DNA of 15,839 nt from Dorea sp. (GCA_016295505.1 JAEDLC010000036.1:1-15839), one strand, 5' to 3'. Counted from the first letter of the stretch, positions 1 through 6,929 are shown. Notes: generated by a model from the sequence alone, not told the origin. Program-made: numbers and translations.

Positions 1-41
1 GGCTGAATAAAAAGCCGGGAAGAAAAAGAAGGAGGAAATGT

Positions 42-677
42 ATGAAGAAAAAGAAGAGATGGAAAAAGCCGGTTCTGACTGTTCTGGCTTGTGTTGGATG
101 TGTGGGGATTTCCTGCATAACGGCGGAAGCCTCGAAGGGAAGTGTCCGGATTGAATTTCGGGATTTAGAGTATGAAGATTCCTGTAGAGCAGATCTGAAG
201 GTACTGCTTTATCGGATAGGAAGAACCGGAGCAGATGGACTTCCTGTTTTTGAACCCGAATCGCTGACAGTAAATGATCCCGGGGACAGAGAAGAGGTTG
301 CAGATGCGGCAAAAAAAGCCATAAGTCAGACAGAACGTTTACAGAATTGTGAAACGACAACAGATTCACAAGGTGTAGCAGTGTTTGAAGATCTGGAGGA
401 AGGAATCTATCTGGTGATGGTTCCGAACGAGAATTCGTATGGAATCGTAGATCCATTCCTGGTTACGATCCCTTATTTTGAAGAAACTGACGAAGGAATA
501 GAAGGTCCTCTGTATGAAGTGATTGCTGAACCAAAAGCAGTACCGAATGAAAAAAAGCAGGATGTAAAGACCGCAGATGCATCAGAGACAGAAATGTATC
601 TGGGAATCAGTACTTTTGCCCTGCTTACGGCAGCTGTAGTAAGACACAGACGCAGCTCAGAGACAGAAGAAACATAG
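42..677 (+). CDS. Small single-domain pilin-like surface protein (probable minor pilin)
   Basis: A 211-residue secreted, membrane-anchored protein. The N-terminus is a Lys-rich signal peptide with probable cleavage after AEA near residue 30. One domain follows (about 32-170) that aligns by eye with the N-terminal domain of the larger pilin next door: shared features are an LYRIG/VYRV strand, YLVM, a PFLVTIP/PFLIAIP strand and an xEPK motif (Lys165), the place of the pilin-motif lysine. The E-box glutamate of the neighbour (YYLVMETSAPEGY) is Val here (YLVMVPNENSYG). The tail reads VKTADAS (175-181), a hydrophobic stretch and RHRRSS, which fits a sortase-anchoring signal of the KTGDxS kind with Gly changed to Ala; there is no LPxTG. 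The start is set by AGGAGG at 30-35, 6 nt before the ATG. It was probably transcribed from outside the window together with the next gene. Minor or basal pilin is an inference; a plain surface protein is the alternative. Confidence 0.72.
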   Translation: MKKKKRWKKPVLTVLACVGCVGISCITAEASKGSVRIEFRDLEYEDSCRADLKVLLYRIGRTGADGLPVFEPESLTVNDPGDREEVADAAKKAISQTERLQNCETTTDSQGVAVFEDLEEGIYLVMVPNENSYGIVDPFLVTIPYFEETDEGIEGPLYEVIAEPKAVPNEKKQDVKTADASETEMYLGISTFALLTAAVVRHRRSSETEET

Positions 678-685
678 ACCGGAAG

Positions 686-713
686 ATGAAATATCTCATA
701 GAAGAGATTTCAT
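686..713 (+). other. Intercistronic hairpin between the two pilin genes
   Basis: ATGAAATATCTC and GAGATTTCAT can pair as a 10-bp stem with a 2-nt bulge on the left arm and a 6-nt loop. It lies 8 nt after the stop of the small pilin and about 20 nt before the ribosome binding site of the large one. No T-run follows, so it is not a standard intrinsic terminator. A role in RNA processing or mRNA stability that favours the major pilin is possible but inferred. Confidence 0.4.
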
Positions 714-747
714 AAATAAATATTTACATTAAGAAAGGAAGGTTTTT

Positions 748-2322
748 ATGAAAAAAACAATCAAAAAAGCAACAAGATTAACAGCATTTGCACTGTCAGG
801 AGCGATTTGCCTGGGAAGTATACTGTGGATGCCTCATATGACAGCAAAAGCAGCAATTGAAAGACAGGATGACATGCTGATCACGGGGAGAACAACAGGA
901 ACTTTGACAATAAAAAAGCATGGGCCTTCTGCAGACATTCCTCTCGCCGGAGCGGGATTTTCCGTATACAGAGTGATGGAGCTGACACCGGCAGAACAGC
1001 CGGGAGATTATGCTGCCTATGAAAAAGCAGCTGCATTTGCAGATGTTTTAAGTGGAGTGACAGCAGATGATCTCGGTAATTATTCTTCTGTAGAGATCGA
1101 AAGTCTTGCCCTGGAATTAAAAGCAGCTGCAATCAGTGCAGATATACAGCCGGAAGCAAGTGGTGTAACAGGAGAAGATGGAAGCTGTCTGTTCTCAGAT
1201 CTTCCGCTGGGATATTATCTGGTTATGGAGACTTCGGCACCGGAAGGGTATGTTGCGGGAAGTCCGTTCCTGATCGCAATTCCATCGACGAATAATTATG
1301 TGCAAACAGACATGCCGGGACGTGAATGGGTTTATGATGTAGAGGCAGAACCTAAAAACGCACAGGTCGGAATTGAAAAGAGCCTTGCTGAAGAAGAAGA
1401 TGGAACAGCAGGATTTGGAGATTATGTACAGTATGTAGTGAGAACAGCGGTTCCGGACTATCCGGATGAATACTTCAACAATGAAGTAACATTTACTATC
1501 CGTGATATTATGAGTGCTGGTCTGGACATTCAGAAGTCAAAAGAACATCCGGTTACGGTAGAGGTGGGAGGAGTACAGATACAGGAAAGTTCCGGTACTT
1601 ACTCTGTTACGGCTTCCCCAAAAACAGGAGAGGAAGCGGATCTTAGCATTTCCTTTTCCAAGGAGTTTATCAGAGCACATCGTACAGAAGCAGTTACGGT
1701 AAATTATGATGCCAAAGTAACAGCAGAAGCAGTCATGGGTAAAACAGGTAATAAGAACAGTGTTTTTCTGGACTACAATCACAGATCGGGAGAATCAACA
1801 ACAGCGAAAGGAGCAGATGTTACGGTATACTCATTTGGGATTCATGTTGTTAAGTTTACAAATGATGAGGAAACAAAAGCTCTTTCCGGTGCAGTCTTTC
1901 AGCTGACACACGATCCGGAAGGATTGTCCCTTGTGGAAAGTGGAACATCGGATGAGGAAGGAAATATTTCATTTGGCACACTTGATGCAGGTACATATTA
2001 TCTGACTGAGATATTTTCTCCGGAAGGATATACACTACTTGCCAATCCGATCAAAGTGGAACTGATCGCAGATGAGACGGGCGGAAAAGCAAATGGAGCA
2101 TTAAGCGTTAAGATAGACGGAAAAAATATAACAACTAAAACAGGGGATTATGTAAGTAAGCTGGATGAAGATGCAGGAATTGTTACAGTTGCAGTAGAAA
2201 ACCATAAAGGATTCAGCCTGCCTTCAACCGGTGGAATGGGAGTGGTTATCTTCCTGATGATCGGTCTTGCAGGAGTCGGAGTAATCTCAGTGGCTGTTTG
2301 CGGAAAGCGGAAAAAGCAGTAG
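748..2322 (+). CDS. LPxTG-anchored backbone-type pilin (FimA/SpaA-like, isopeptide domains)
   Basis: A 524-residue precursor of a sortase-polymerised pilus subunit. In order: signal peptide (about 1-36, ending AKA); N-terminal domain (about 50-203) with E-box-like YYLVMETSAPEGY (Glu161) and, at its end, a VYDVEAEPK stretch whose Lys203 sits where the pilin-motif lysine joins subunits; a middle domain (about 205-370) resembling the fimbrial D2-type isopeptide domain (VGIEKSL near the start, GNKNSVFLDYNH near the end); a third SpaA/prealbumin-like domain with HVVKF, the E-box YYLTEIFSPEGY (Glu421) and a closing NHKG; then LPSTGG (491-496), a hydrophobic helix and KRKKQ. AAGGAAGG at 735-742 fixes the ATG start. 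The small pilin is 70 bp upstream on the same strand. No class C sortase is in the window, so it is presumably encoded upstream. Backbone subunit is the best reading, because three domains, the pilin lysine and a canonical sorting signal occur together. Confidence 0.9.
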   Translation: MKKTIKKATRLTAFALSGAICLGSILWMPHMTAKAAIERQDDMLITGRTTGTLTIKKHGPSADIPLAGAGFSVYRVMELTPAEQPGDYAAYEKAAAFADVLSGVTADDLGNYSSVEIESLALELKAAAISADIQPEASGVTGEDGSCLFSDLPLGYYLVMETSAPEGYVAGSPFLIAIPSTNNYVQTDMPGREWVYDVEAEPKNAQVGIEKSLAEEEDGTAGFGDYVQYVVRTAVPDYPDEYFNNEVTFTIRDIMSAGLDIQKSKEHPVTVEVGGVQIQESSGTYSVTASPKTGEEADLSISFSKEFIRAHRTEAVTVNYDAKVTAEAVMGKTGNKNSVFLDYNHRSGESTTAKGADVTVYSFGIHVVKFTNDEETKALSGAVFQLTHDPEGLSLVESGTSDEEGNISFGTLDAGTYYLTEIFSPEGYTLLANPIKVELIADETGGKANGALSVKIDGKNITTKTGDYVSKLDEDAGIVTVAVENHKGFSLPSTGGMGVVIFLMIGLAGVGVISVAVCGKRKKQ

Positions 2323-2386
2323 GGTGAATCAGCGATAAGAGACTCTCTTTTATGGAATTATGGTGTACTTTATCAAAAGTATGAGG

Positions 2387-2392
2387 TATAAT
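2387..2392 (+). promoter_or_regulatory. Probable -10 element for the SseB-family gene
   Basis: A perfect TATAAT. The hexamer 17 nt upstream (TGTACT, 2364-2369) is a poor -35. Transcription would begin near 2399, which leaves room for a ribosome binding site before the ATG at 2440 but not before the ATG at 2410, and so supports the later start. Confidence 0.42.
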
Positions 2393-2439
2393 AATTTCAT
2401 TAGTGTGCAATGCCAGAAGGAAGAGAGGGAGATTACAGG

Positions 2440-3186
2440 ATGGACACAGAAAAAAAAGCAGCTTTGGATAAACTCAGAAAAGCAAAGGAATTATATGTAT
2501 TAATGTCTGACTGTACAAGGATGCCGTATGTATCCTGCGATTCAGAGACATATGACGATGAAGTGTTTTTGTATTATACGGAAGAGGATGCAAAAAAAGA
2601 GGCAAAAAAACTGATCAGCGAAAAGAATCCGGTTCGTATATTAAAGGTTGAGAATCGTTTTTTCCTGCCGTTTTATACCAGTCTGTTTCCGATGGGAGTG
2701 AATTGCCTGAAGGTTGGAAGAGGAACAAAAAGTCAGACTTCAGTCCAGCTGTCTGAACTTGTCCGCAGACCTGAACCTTCTGAAAAAATTCCGAAGGAAA
2801 ACGTTGTTGAGAATCCGGAACTGTTGTTGACTGCCATCTATCTCATGCAGCAGGTCAGAGGAAAAGGAATGAATGTTCCAAATCCGGAGATCAGAGAGCT
2901 GGAAGAAGAGATGATGGCACATTATAGGGAAGGAAAGTTTCTGGTAGCAATGAATCCGGAAAAAAAGATGCCGGTTCTGAAAAAAGATGACGGACAGGTA
3001 TTGCAGCCTGTATTTACAGATATGCAGGAATTTATGAAGTTTCAGAATGTGAATAAAAAAGAAAAGTATACGGTGGGAACGGTGGAGGCAGCGAATGTGC
3101 CGAAGCTGCTGTCCAAAGAAACAACAGCGATTGTCCTGAATCCTTTTGGAATTAATATGCAGCTGAATGTGACCAGAAAAGCATAG
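2440..3186 (+). CDS. SseB-family protein
   Basis: A 248-residue cytoplasmic protein without signal peptide or membrane segments. It appears to hold two related alpha/beta units: an N-terminal half containing YVLMSDCTRMPYVS and DEVFLYYTEEDAKKEAKKL, and a C-terminal half (about 165-248) with KFLVAMNP, MPVLKKDDGQVLQPVFTD, MQEFMKF and AIVLNPFGINMQL. The second half matches the SseB N-terminal domain as known in Lachnospiraceae proteins (strand, 'PVFTD' turn, helix, 'LNPFG'). The biochemical role of this family in Firmicutes is not established. An in-frame ATG at 2410 would add ten residues, but the AGAGAGGGAG ribosome binding site and the inferred transcription start favour 2440. It stands alone, with its own -10 and a strong terminator. 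Confidence 0.72.
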   Translation: MDTEKKAALDKLRKAKELYVLMSDCTRMPYVSCDSETYDDEVFLYYTEEDAKKEAKKLISEKNPVRILKVENRFFLPFYTSLFPMGVNCLKVGRGTKSQTSVQLSELVRRPEPSEKIPKENVVENPELLLTAIYLMQQVRGKGMNVPNPEIRELEEEMMAHYREGKFLVAMNPEKKMPVLKKDDGQVLQPVFTDMQEFMKFQNVNKKEKYTVGTVEAANVPKLLSKETTAIVLNPFGINMQLNVTRKA

Positions 3187-3193
3187 AATAAAT

Positions 3194-3230
3194 AAAAAGA
3201 CCAGATAACAGATGTTACCCGGTCTTTTTT
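3194..3230. terminator. Bidirectional intrinsic terminator between sseB-like gene and csp
   Basis: AAAAAGACC (3194-3202) pairs with GGTCTTTTT (3221-3229), and TAAC/GTTA pair inside. The A-tract on one side and T-tract on the other make it a terminator in both directions. It serves the SseB-family gene from the left and can serve the minus-strand csp gene from the right. Confidence 0.85.
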
Positions 3231-3253
3231 AATCCTATTTATCATGTATTACT

Positions 3254-3267
3254 TTTAGATATCTAAA
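3254..3267. repeat. 14-bp perfect palindrome in csp 3' region
   Basis: TTTAGATATCTAAA is a perfect palindrome between the shared terminator and the csp stop codon, in AT-rich sequence that also holds GCATATGC (3284-3291 region). It has no spacer, so it is not a good RNA hairpin; it could be a protein site or chance in AT-rich DNA. Confidence 0.3.
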
Positions 3268-3330
3268 TCAAAAACAGAGCATATGCTTTATATATATAAA
3301 AGGTACATCTAAACTCAGATTAGCAATTGA

Positions 3331-3528
3331 TTAGAGTTTCGTTACATTAACTGCCTGCGGGCCTTTTGCGCCTTCGGTTACGTCGTATTCTACTTCCTGG
3401 CCTTCTTCAAGAGTTTTAAACCCTTCCATGTTCAGACCTGAGTAGTGTACAAATACATCGTGACCTTCTGCGTCAGAGATAAAGCCATATCCTTTTTGGT
3501 TGTTAAACCATTTTACTGTACCTCTCAT
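3331..3528 (-). CDS. csp: Cold-shock protein, CspA family
   Basis: A 65-residue single cold-shock domain, the usual length for the family. It binds single-stranded RNA/DNA and acts as an RNA chaperone. Visible are the opening RGTVKWFNNQKGYGFI with RNP1 (KGYGFI), RNP2 (VFVHY), and the closing EVEYDVTEGAKGPQAVNVTKL. GGAGG on the minus strand (3536-3540) lies 7 nt before the ATG. It is transcribed away from ptsI from a predicted promoter at 3598-3626, giving a leader of about 60 nt with inverted repeats, and it ends toward the bidirectional terminator at 3194-3230. Structured leaders are typical of cold-regulated csp mRNAs; temperature control here is inferred. Confidence 0.96.
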   Translation of the reverse strand: MRGTVKWFNNQKGYGFISDAEGHDVFVHYSGLNMEGFKTLEEGQEVEYDVTEGAKGPQAVNVTKL

Positions 3529-3562
3529 TCTAATACCTCCATAAAAATTAATTAAAAAGTGA

Positions 3563-3587
3563 AATCTATTAGATTAATCTATAGATT
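3563..3587 (-). promoter_or_regulatory. Structured csp 5' leader (nested inverted repeats)
   Basis: AATCTAT (3563-3569) and ATAGATT (3581-3587) form a 7-bp inverted repeat, and the segment between them contains the perfect palindrome AGATTAATCT (3571-3580). All of it lies in the transcribed leader of csp, 23 nt or more before the ribosome binding site. Alternative foldings are possible, as expected of a csp leader that changes shape with temperature, but no such switching can be shown from sequence alone. Confidence 0.4.
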
Positions 3588-3597
3588 ATACTTTTTG

Positions 3598-3626
3598 AGA
3601 TTAGCATATATTGATAAATAAGTCAA
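3598..3626 (-). promoter_or_regulatory. Predicted csp promoter
   Basis: On the minus strand TTGACT (3626-3621), a 17-nt spacer ending in TGC, and TAATCT (3603-3598). The TGN before a weak -10 gives an extended -10 pattern. A second candidate -10, TATAAT at 3590-3585, has no good -35 at the right distance. Confidence 0.5.
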
Positions 3627-3672
3627 TGCATTTGCATAAAAATTTGTATTTTCATACAAAAATCTATTCTAC

Positions 3673-3701
3673 TTGACGAAATCCTGGCAAAAGTGTAAAG
3701 T
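3673..3701 (+). promoter_or_regulatory. Predicted ptsI promoter
   Basis: TTGACG (3673-3678), 17-nt spacer, TAAAGT (3696-3701). Transcription would start about 25 nt before the ptsI ATG. A perfect hairpin TTTGTAT-TTTC-ATACAAA (3643-3660) sits immediately upstream of the -35. Confidence 0.6.
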
Positions 3702-3734
3702 ATTATTATCCATATGAAGAAAAGGGTATGAATT

Positions 3735-5360
3735 ATGATAACATTGACGGGGAAAAAGATATCGGAAGGAATTGCGATCGGAAAGATCAGCTTCTATAAA
3801 AGAGATACAAAAGAGATACGTCGTATTTATGTAAAAGATGTAGAAAAAGAAGTGATGCGTTTCCAGAAAGCCAGAATGAGAGCAATTCAGGATCTGAAGG
3901 ATCTCTATGATTCTGCGACGCAGGAAGTCGGTGAGGCGAATGCAACTATTTTTGAGATGCAGCAGATGATACTGGAGGATCAGGATTTTATCAGTCAGGT
4001 AACGGCAATTATTGTAGAACAGAAACTGAATGCAGAATATGCACTTAAGAATGTAGCAGAAAATTATATCACATATGCGATCAAGAATGATAAAAGTTAT
4101 GTGCAGGGGCATGAGGCAGATGTCAAGGATGTAGTGACCAGAGTCCTGCGTATCCTGTCGAGAGCATGGAAAGACCGGATGCTGATGGATGAGCCGTTTG
4201 TACTTGCTGCGGGAGAACTGTATCCAAGTGAAGCTGTTCAGCTGGATAAGACAAAGGTTCTCGGGTTTGTGACACGTTACGGAACCATTAATTCACATAC
4301 AGCAGTTCTGGCCAGAACGAAAGGGATTCCGGCGGTCATCGGGTTAGGAGAGTCTCTGAAGAAAGAATATGAAGGCAAGACGATCATCATTGATGGATTT
4401 GATGGAAAAGTATATATTGAACCGGATTATACAACGATCACCAAGATGAAACAGAGACAGGATGAAAACCATACACAGGTAGTCAACCTGGAACGTCTGA
4501 AAGGAAAAGAAAATATTACGCAGAGCGGACAGAAAATAGATGTCTATGCCAATATCGGAACAAGGGAAGATATCGAGAATGTCCTTCGCTGTGATGCCGG
4601 AGGCATTGGACTGTTCAGGAGTGAATTCCTGTATATGGAAAACGGTAACAAGCTGCCTACAGAAGAGCAGCAGTTTCAGACATATAAGCTGGCGGCAGAA
4701 GCGATGGGAACCAAAAAGCTTGTAATCCGAACTGCGGATCTCGGAGGAGATAAGACGGCAGAGTGTCTGGATCTTGGAGTAGAAGCAAATCCGGCGATCG
4801 GTTACCGTGGAATCCGTGTGTCGCTTGATAAAGAAGAGATATTTAAGACACAGCTTCGTGCAGTTCTTCGTGCATCGGCATACGGCAATGTCCTGCTGAT
4901 GTTTCCGATGATCACTTCACTTGACGAGGTGGTACGCGCAAAGCGGATACTGGAGAGAGTAAAAAAAGAATTAAAAGATGAAAAGATACCGTTTAACGAA
5001 GAGATATTTGTAGGCGTTATGATTGAAACGCCGGCAGCGGTTATGATCAGTGGTGAGCTTGCAAGAGAAGTGGATTTTTTCAGTATCGGCACGAATGATC
5101 TGTCACAGCTTACGCTTGGAATGGACCGCACAAATGCAAGGCTGGAAAAATGGTATGATCCACATCATCCGGCACTTTTGAAGATGATTCGTATCATTAC
5201 CAATAATGTTCATTTGGAAGGAAAGAAGATTGGCATATGTGGAGATCTTGCAGCAGATCTGGAATTAACGGAACAATTTATTCAGATGGGAATCGATGAG
5301 TTATCTGTTGCGCCAAATCAGGTACTTGCACTTCGGAAAAAGATCAGAGAAATACAGTGA
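3735..5360 (+). CDS. ptsI: Phosphoenolpyruvate-protein phosphotransferase (PTS enzyme I)
   Basis: Cytoplasmic first enzyme of the sugar phosphotransferase system: it takes phosphate from PEP onto a histidine and passes it to HPr. Domains in order: N-terminal HPr-binding helical part (about 1-140); swivelling phosphohistidine domain with GTINSHTAVLAR, where His188 is the phosphorylated residue; and the C-terminal PEP-binding barrel (about 250-541) with LFRSEFLYM, IGYRGIRVS, FFSIGTNDLSQLTLGMDR and IGICGDLAAD (catalytic Cys502). At 541 residues it is roughly 30 shorter than the 570-575 of Bacillus or E. coli enzyme I; the shortfall is at the C-terminus, which stops soon after LALRKKI. A ribosome binding site (AAAGGG) sits 8 nt before the ATG. 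There is no ptsH beside it. It is a single-gene unit with its own promoter and terminator. Confidence 0.97.
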   Translation: MITLTGKKISEGIAIGKISFYKRDTKEIRRIYVKDVEKEVMRFQKARMRAIQDLKDLYDSATQEVGEANATIFEMQQMILEDQDFISQVTAIIVEQKLNAEYALKNVAENYITYAIKNDKSYVQGHEADVKDVVTRVLRILSRAWKDRMLMDEPFVLAAGELYPSEAVQLDKTKVLGFVTRYGTINSHTAVLARTKGIPAVIGLGESLKKEYEGKTIIIDGFDGKVYIEPDYTTITKMKQRQDENHTQVVNLERLKGKENITQSGQKIDVYANIGTREDIENVLRCDAGGIGLFRSEFLYMENGNKLPTEEQQFQTYKLAAEAMGTKKLVIRTADLGGDKTAECLDLGVEANPAIGYRGIRVSLDKEEIFKTQLRAVLRASAYGNVLLMFPMITSLDEVVRAKRILERVKKELKDEKIPFNEEIFVGVMIETPAAVMISGELAREVDFFSIGTNDLSQLTLGMDRTNARLEKWYDPHHPALLKMIRIITNNVHLEGKKIGICGDLAADLELTEQFIQMGIDELSVAPNQVLALRKKIREIQ

Positions 5361-5366
5361 TTTTCT

Positions 5367-5402
5367 AAACAGACCCGTTTACTTTACGGGTCTGTTTTGT
5401 TA
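5367..5402 (+). terminator. Intrinsic terminator of ptsI
   Basis: AAACAGACCCGT (5367-5378) and ACGGGTCTGTTT (5386-5397) form a perfect 12-bp stem with loop TTACTTT, continuing into TTGTTA. It begins 6 nt after the ptsI stop. Confidence 0.92.
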
Positions 5403-5429
5403 GAATGAGATTGTTATCGAATATATAAT
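5400..5429 (+). promoter_or_regulatory. Predicted promoter of the purine permease gene
   Basis: TATAAT at 5424-5429 with TTAGAA at 5400-5405 (18-nt spacer). The transcript would start near 5436, only about 18 nt before the ATG, so there is no room for a purine riboswitch between promoter and gene. Confidence 0.5.
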
Positions 5430-5453
5430 GAGTGACATGAAGGAGGAAATCAC

Positions 5454-6836
5454 ATGTTAGAAAAGTTTTTCAAACTCAGTGAGAACGGTACAGATGTTAA
5501 AACAGAAGTTCTTGCCGGAATCACAACGTTCATGACAATGGCCTATATACTGGCCGTCAATCCAAGTATTCTTGCTGCAGCAGGAATGGATCAGGGAGCA
5601 GTATTTACAGCAACGGCGCTTGCATCATTGGTCGGTACACTGATGATGGCTTTGCTGGCGAATTACCCGTTTGCGCTGGCACCGGGAATGGGTCTGAATG
5701 CGTATTTTGCTTATACAGTCGTTCTCGGAATGGGGTATAAGTGGGAAGTTGCTTTAACGGCTGTGTTTGTGGAAGGTATTGTGTTTATTATTCTGTCTCT
5801 GACCAATGTTCGTGAAGCAATCTTTAATGCAATCCCGAAGAATCTGAAGGCAGCAGTCAGCGTGGGAATAGGTCTGTTCATTGCATTTATCGGTCTTCAG
5901 AACGCGAATATTGTAATTGGCGGTGCAACACTGGTGGAGTTGTTCTCGTTAGAAGGATACAATTCTGTGAATGGAGTGGAAGCTGCGTTTAATAACGTGG
6001 GAATTACGGTGTTACTGGCTGTAATCGGTGTTGTGATCACAGGTATTCTTGTAATCAAAAACATCAAGGGTAATATCTTATGGGGTATTTTGATTACATG
6101 GGCACTTGGAATCATCTGTCAGTTTGCAGGAATCTATGTTCCGAATCCGGAACTTGGATTCTATAGTCTGCTTCCGGACTTCAGCAACGGTCTGGCAATT
6201 CCGAGCATTGCTCCTGTATTTGCGAAACTGGATTTTTCAGGAGTATTTTCTCTTAATTTTATAGTGGTTATCTTTGCTTTCTTATTTGTTGATATGTTCG
6301 ATACGATCGGAACATTGATTGGCGTATCTTCTAAGGCAGACATGCTGGATGAAGAGGGAAGACTTCCACATATCAAAGGTGCGCTTCTTGCGGATGCCAT
6401 TGCAACGACTGCAGGAGCTGTATTTGGAACTACGACAACTACTACTTATGTAGAGAGTGCGTCAGGTGTAACAGAAGGAGGAAGAACCGGTCTTACAGCA
6501 ATAACGACAGCGATTCTTTTCGGACTGGCTTTGTTCCTGTCACCAATATTCCTTGCAATCCCATCATTTGCAACTGCACCGGCACTGATCGTTGTAGGAT
6601 TTTATATGCTGACAAATGTTTCCAACATTGATTTTGGAGATATTGCAGAGGCACTTCCATGCTACATCTGTATCATTGCAATGCCATTCTTCTACAGTAT
6701 ATCAGAAGGTATATCCATGGGCGTTATCGCTTATGTTGTTTTAAATCTGATCACCGGAAAAGCAAAAGATAAGAAGATCAGTGTATTGATGTATGTTCTC
6801 GCAATTTTATTTATATTGAAATATATATTCCTGTAA
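5454..6836 (+). CDS. AzgA/PbuG-like purine base permease (NCS2 superfamily)
   Basis: A 460-residue multi-spanning membrane transporter, most likely a proton symporter for hypoxanthine, guanine or adenine. Family marks: opening KTEVLAGITTFMTMAYILAV followed by NPSILAAAGMD; GMGLNAYFAYTVVLGMGY; the FVDMFDTIGTLIG segment (Asp283) and TTTTTYVESASGV with Glu334, the region that lines the substrate site in this superfamily; and GGRTGLTAI. Hydrophobic segments cover nearly the whole length, in line with the 12-14 helices of the family. AGGAGG at 5441-5446 lies 7 nt from the ATG. It stands alone between two terminators. Which purine is carried cannot be told from sequence; PbuG and PbuO type proteins are both close in pattern. 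Confidence 0.92.
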   Translation: MLEKFFKLSENGTDVKTEVLAGITTFMTMAYILAVNPSILAAAGMDQGAVFTATALASLVGTLMMALLANYPFALAPGMGLNAYFAYTVVLGMGYKWEVALTAVFVEGIVFIILSLTNVREAIFNAIPKNLKAAVSVGIGLFIAFIGLQNANIVIGGATLVELFSLEGYNSVNGVEAAFNNVGITVLLAVIGVVITGILVIKNIKGNILWGILITWALGIICQFAGIYVPNPELGFYSLLPDFSNGLAIPSIAPVFAKLDFSGVFSLNFIVVIFAFLFVDMFDTIGTLIGVSSKADMLDEEGRLPHIKGALLADAIATTAGAVFGTTTTTTYVESASGVTEGGRTGLTAITTAILFGLALFLSPIFLAIPSFATAPALIVVGFYMLTNVSNIDFGDIAEALPCYICIIAMPFFYSISEGISMGVIAYVVLNLITGKAKDKKISVLMYVLAILFILKYIFL

Positions 6837-6844
6837 AATATAAT
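6816..6844 (+). promoter_or_regulatory. Near-consensus promoter upstream of the dsdA leader
   Basis: TTGAAA (6816-6821), exactly 17 nt, TATAAT (6839-6844). It straddles the 3' end of the permease gene. The transcript would begin near 6851, just at the AGGAG preceding a 21-codon ORF, and then run into the hairpin at 6873-6916 before reaching dsdA. Confidence 0.72.
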
Positions 6845-6863
6845 AATATCAGGAGATGTATGT

Positions 6864-6929
6864 ATGAACGGCGGATTGTCGCAAAATATAGTTGTATCTA
6901 CATTTTGCGGCAGTCCTTCTTTTTTCTGA
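6864..6929 (+). CDS. Candidate 21-codon leader peptide before dsdA
   Basis: ATG at 6864, stop TGA at 6927. AGGAG at 6851-6855 is 8 nt before the ATG, a well-placed ribosome binding site. The product would begin MNGGLSQ and end CGSPSFF, with four serines in 21 residues. The ORF spans the whole hairpin and its T-run, so a ribosome translating it would cover the hairpin's left arm from the fourth codon on. This is the layout of a translation-dependent attenuator. There is no homology argument; the ORF could be a chance reading of a terminator, so confidence is modest. Confidence 0.4.
   Translation: MNGGLSQNIVVSTFCGSPSFF
6873..6926 (+). terminator. Strong hairpin plus T-run in dsdA leader (terminator or attenuator)
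   Basis: GGATTGTCGCAAAAT (6873-6887) pairs along all 15 positions with ATTTTGCGGCAGTCC (6902-6916), two of them as G-U pairs in the + strand RNA, with a 14-nt loop, followed by TTCTTTTTTC. It has every mark of an intrinsic terminator. It could simply end the permease transcript, but a near-consensus promoter lies between the permease gene and the hairpin, so the RNA made there would be terminated before dsdA unless something prevents it. The arm sequence resembles the ends of the inverted repeat at 14821-14965. Confidence 0.85.

Noticed and set aside
2336..2353. AAGAG-ACT-CTCTT hairpin with TTTTA after the backbone pilin
   Set aside because: The stem is only 5 bp and AT-rich with a short T-run; too weak to call a terminator with confidence, although some terminator is expected here.
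2410..2439. Earlier ATG for the SseB-family gene
   Set aside because: No ribosome binding site precedes it and the predicted transcript begins only about 10 nt upstream.
3669..4112. 147-codon minus-strand ORF opposite the start of ptsI
   Set aside because: It lies opposite a clear enzyme I coding region, its translation is low-complexity Ile/Phe/Cys-rich with no recognisable domain, and it has no ribosome binding site; a frame shadow.
5398..5453. Possible purine riboswitch before the permease gene
   Set aside because: The gap after the ptsI terminator is only about 56 nt, the predicted transcript start is about 18 nt before the ATG, and none of the conserved purine-aptamer segments is present.
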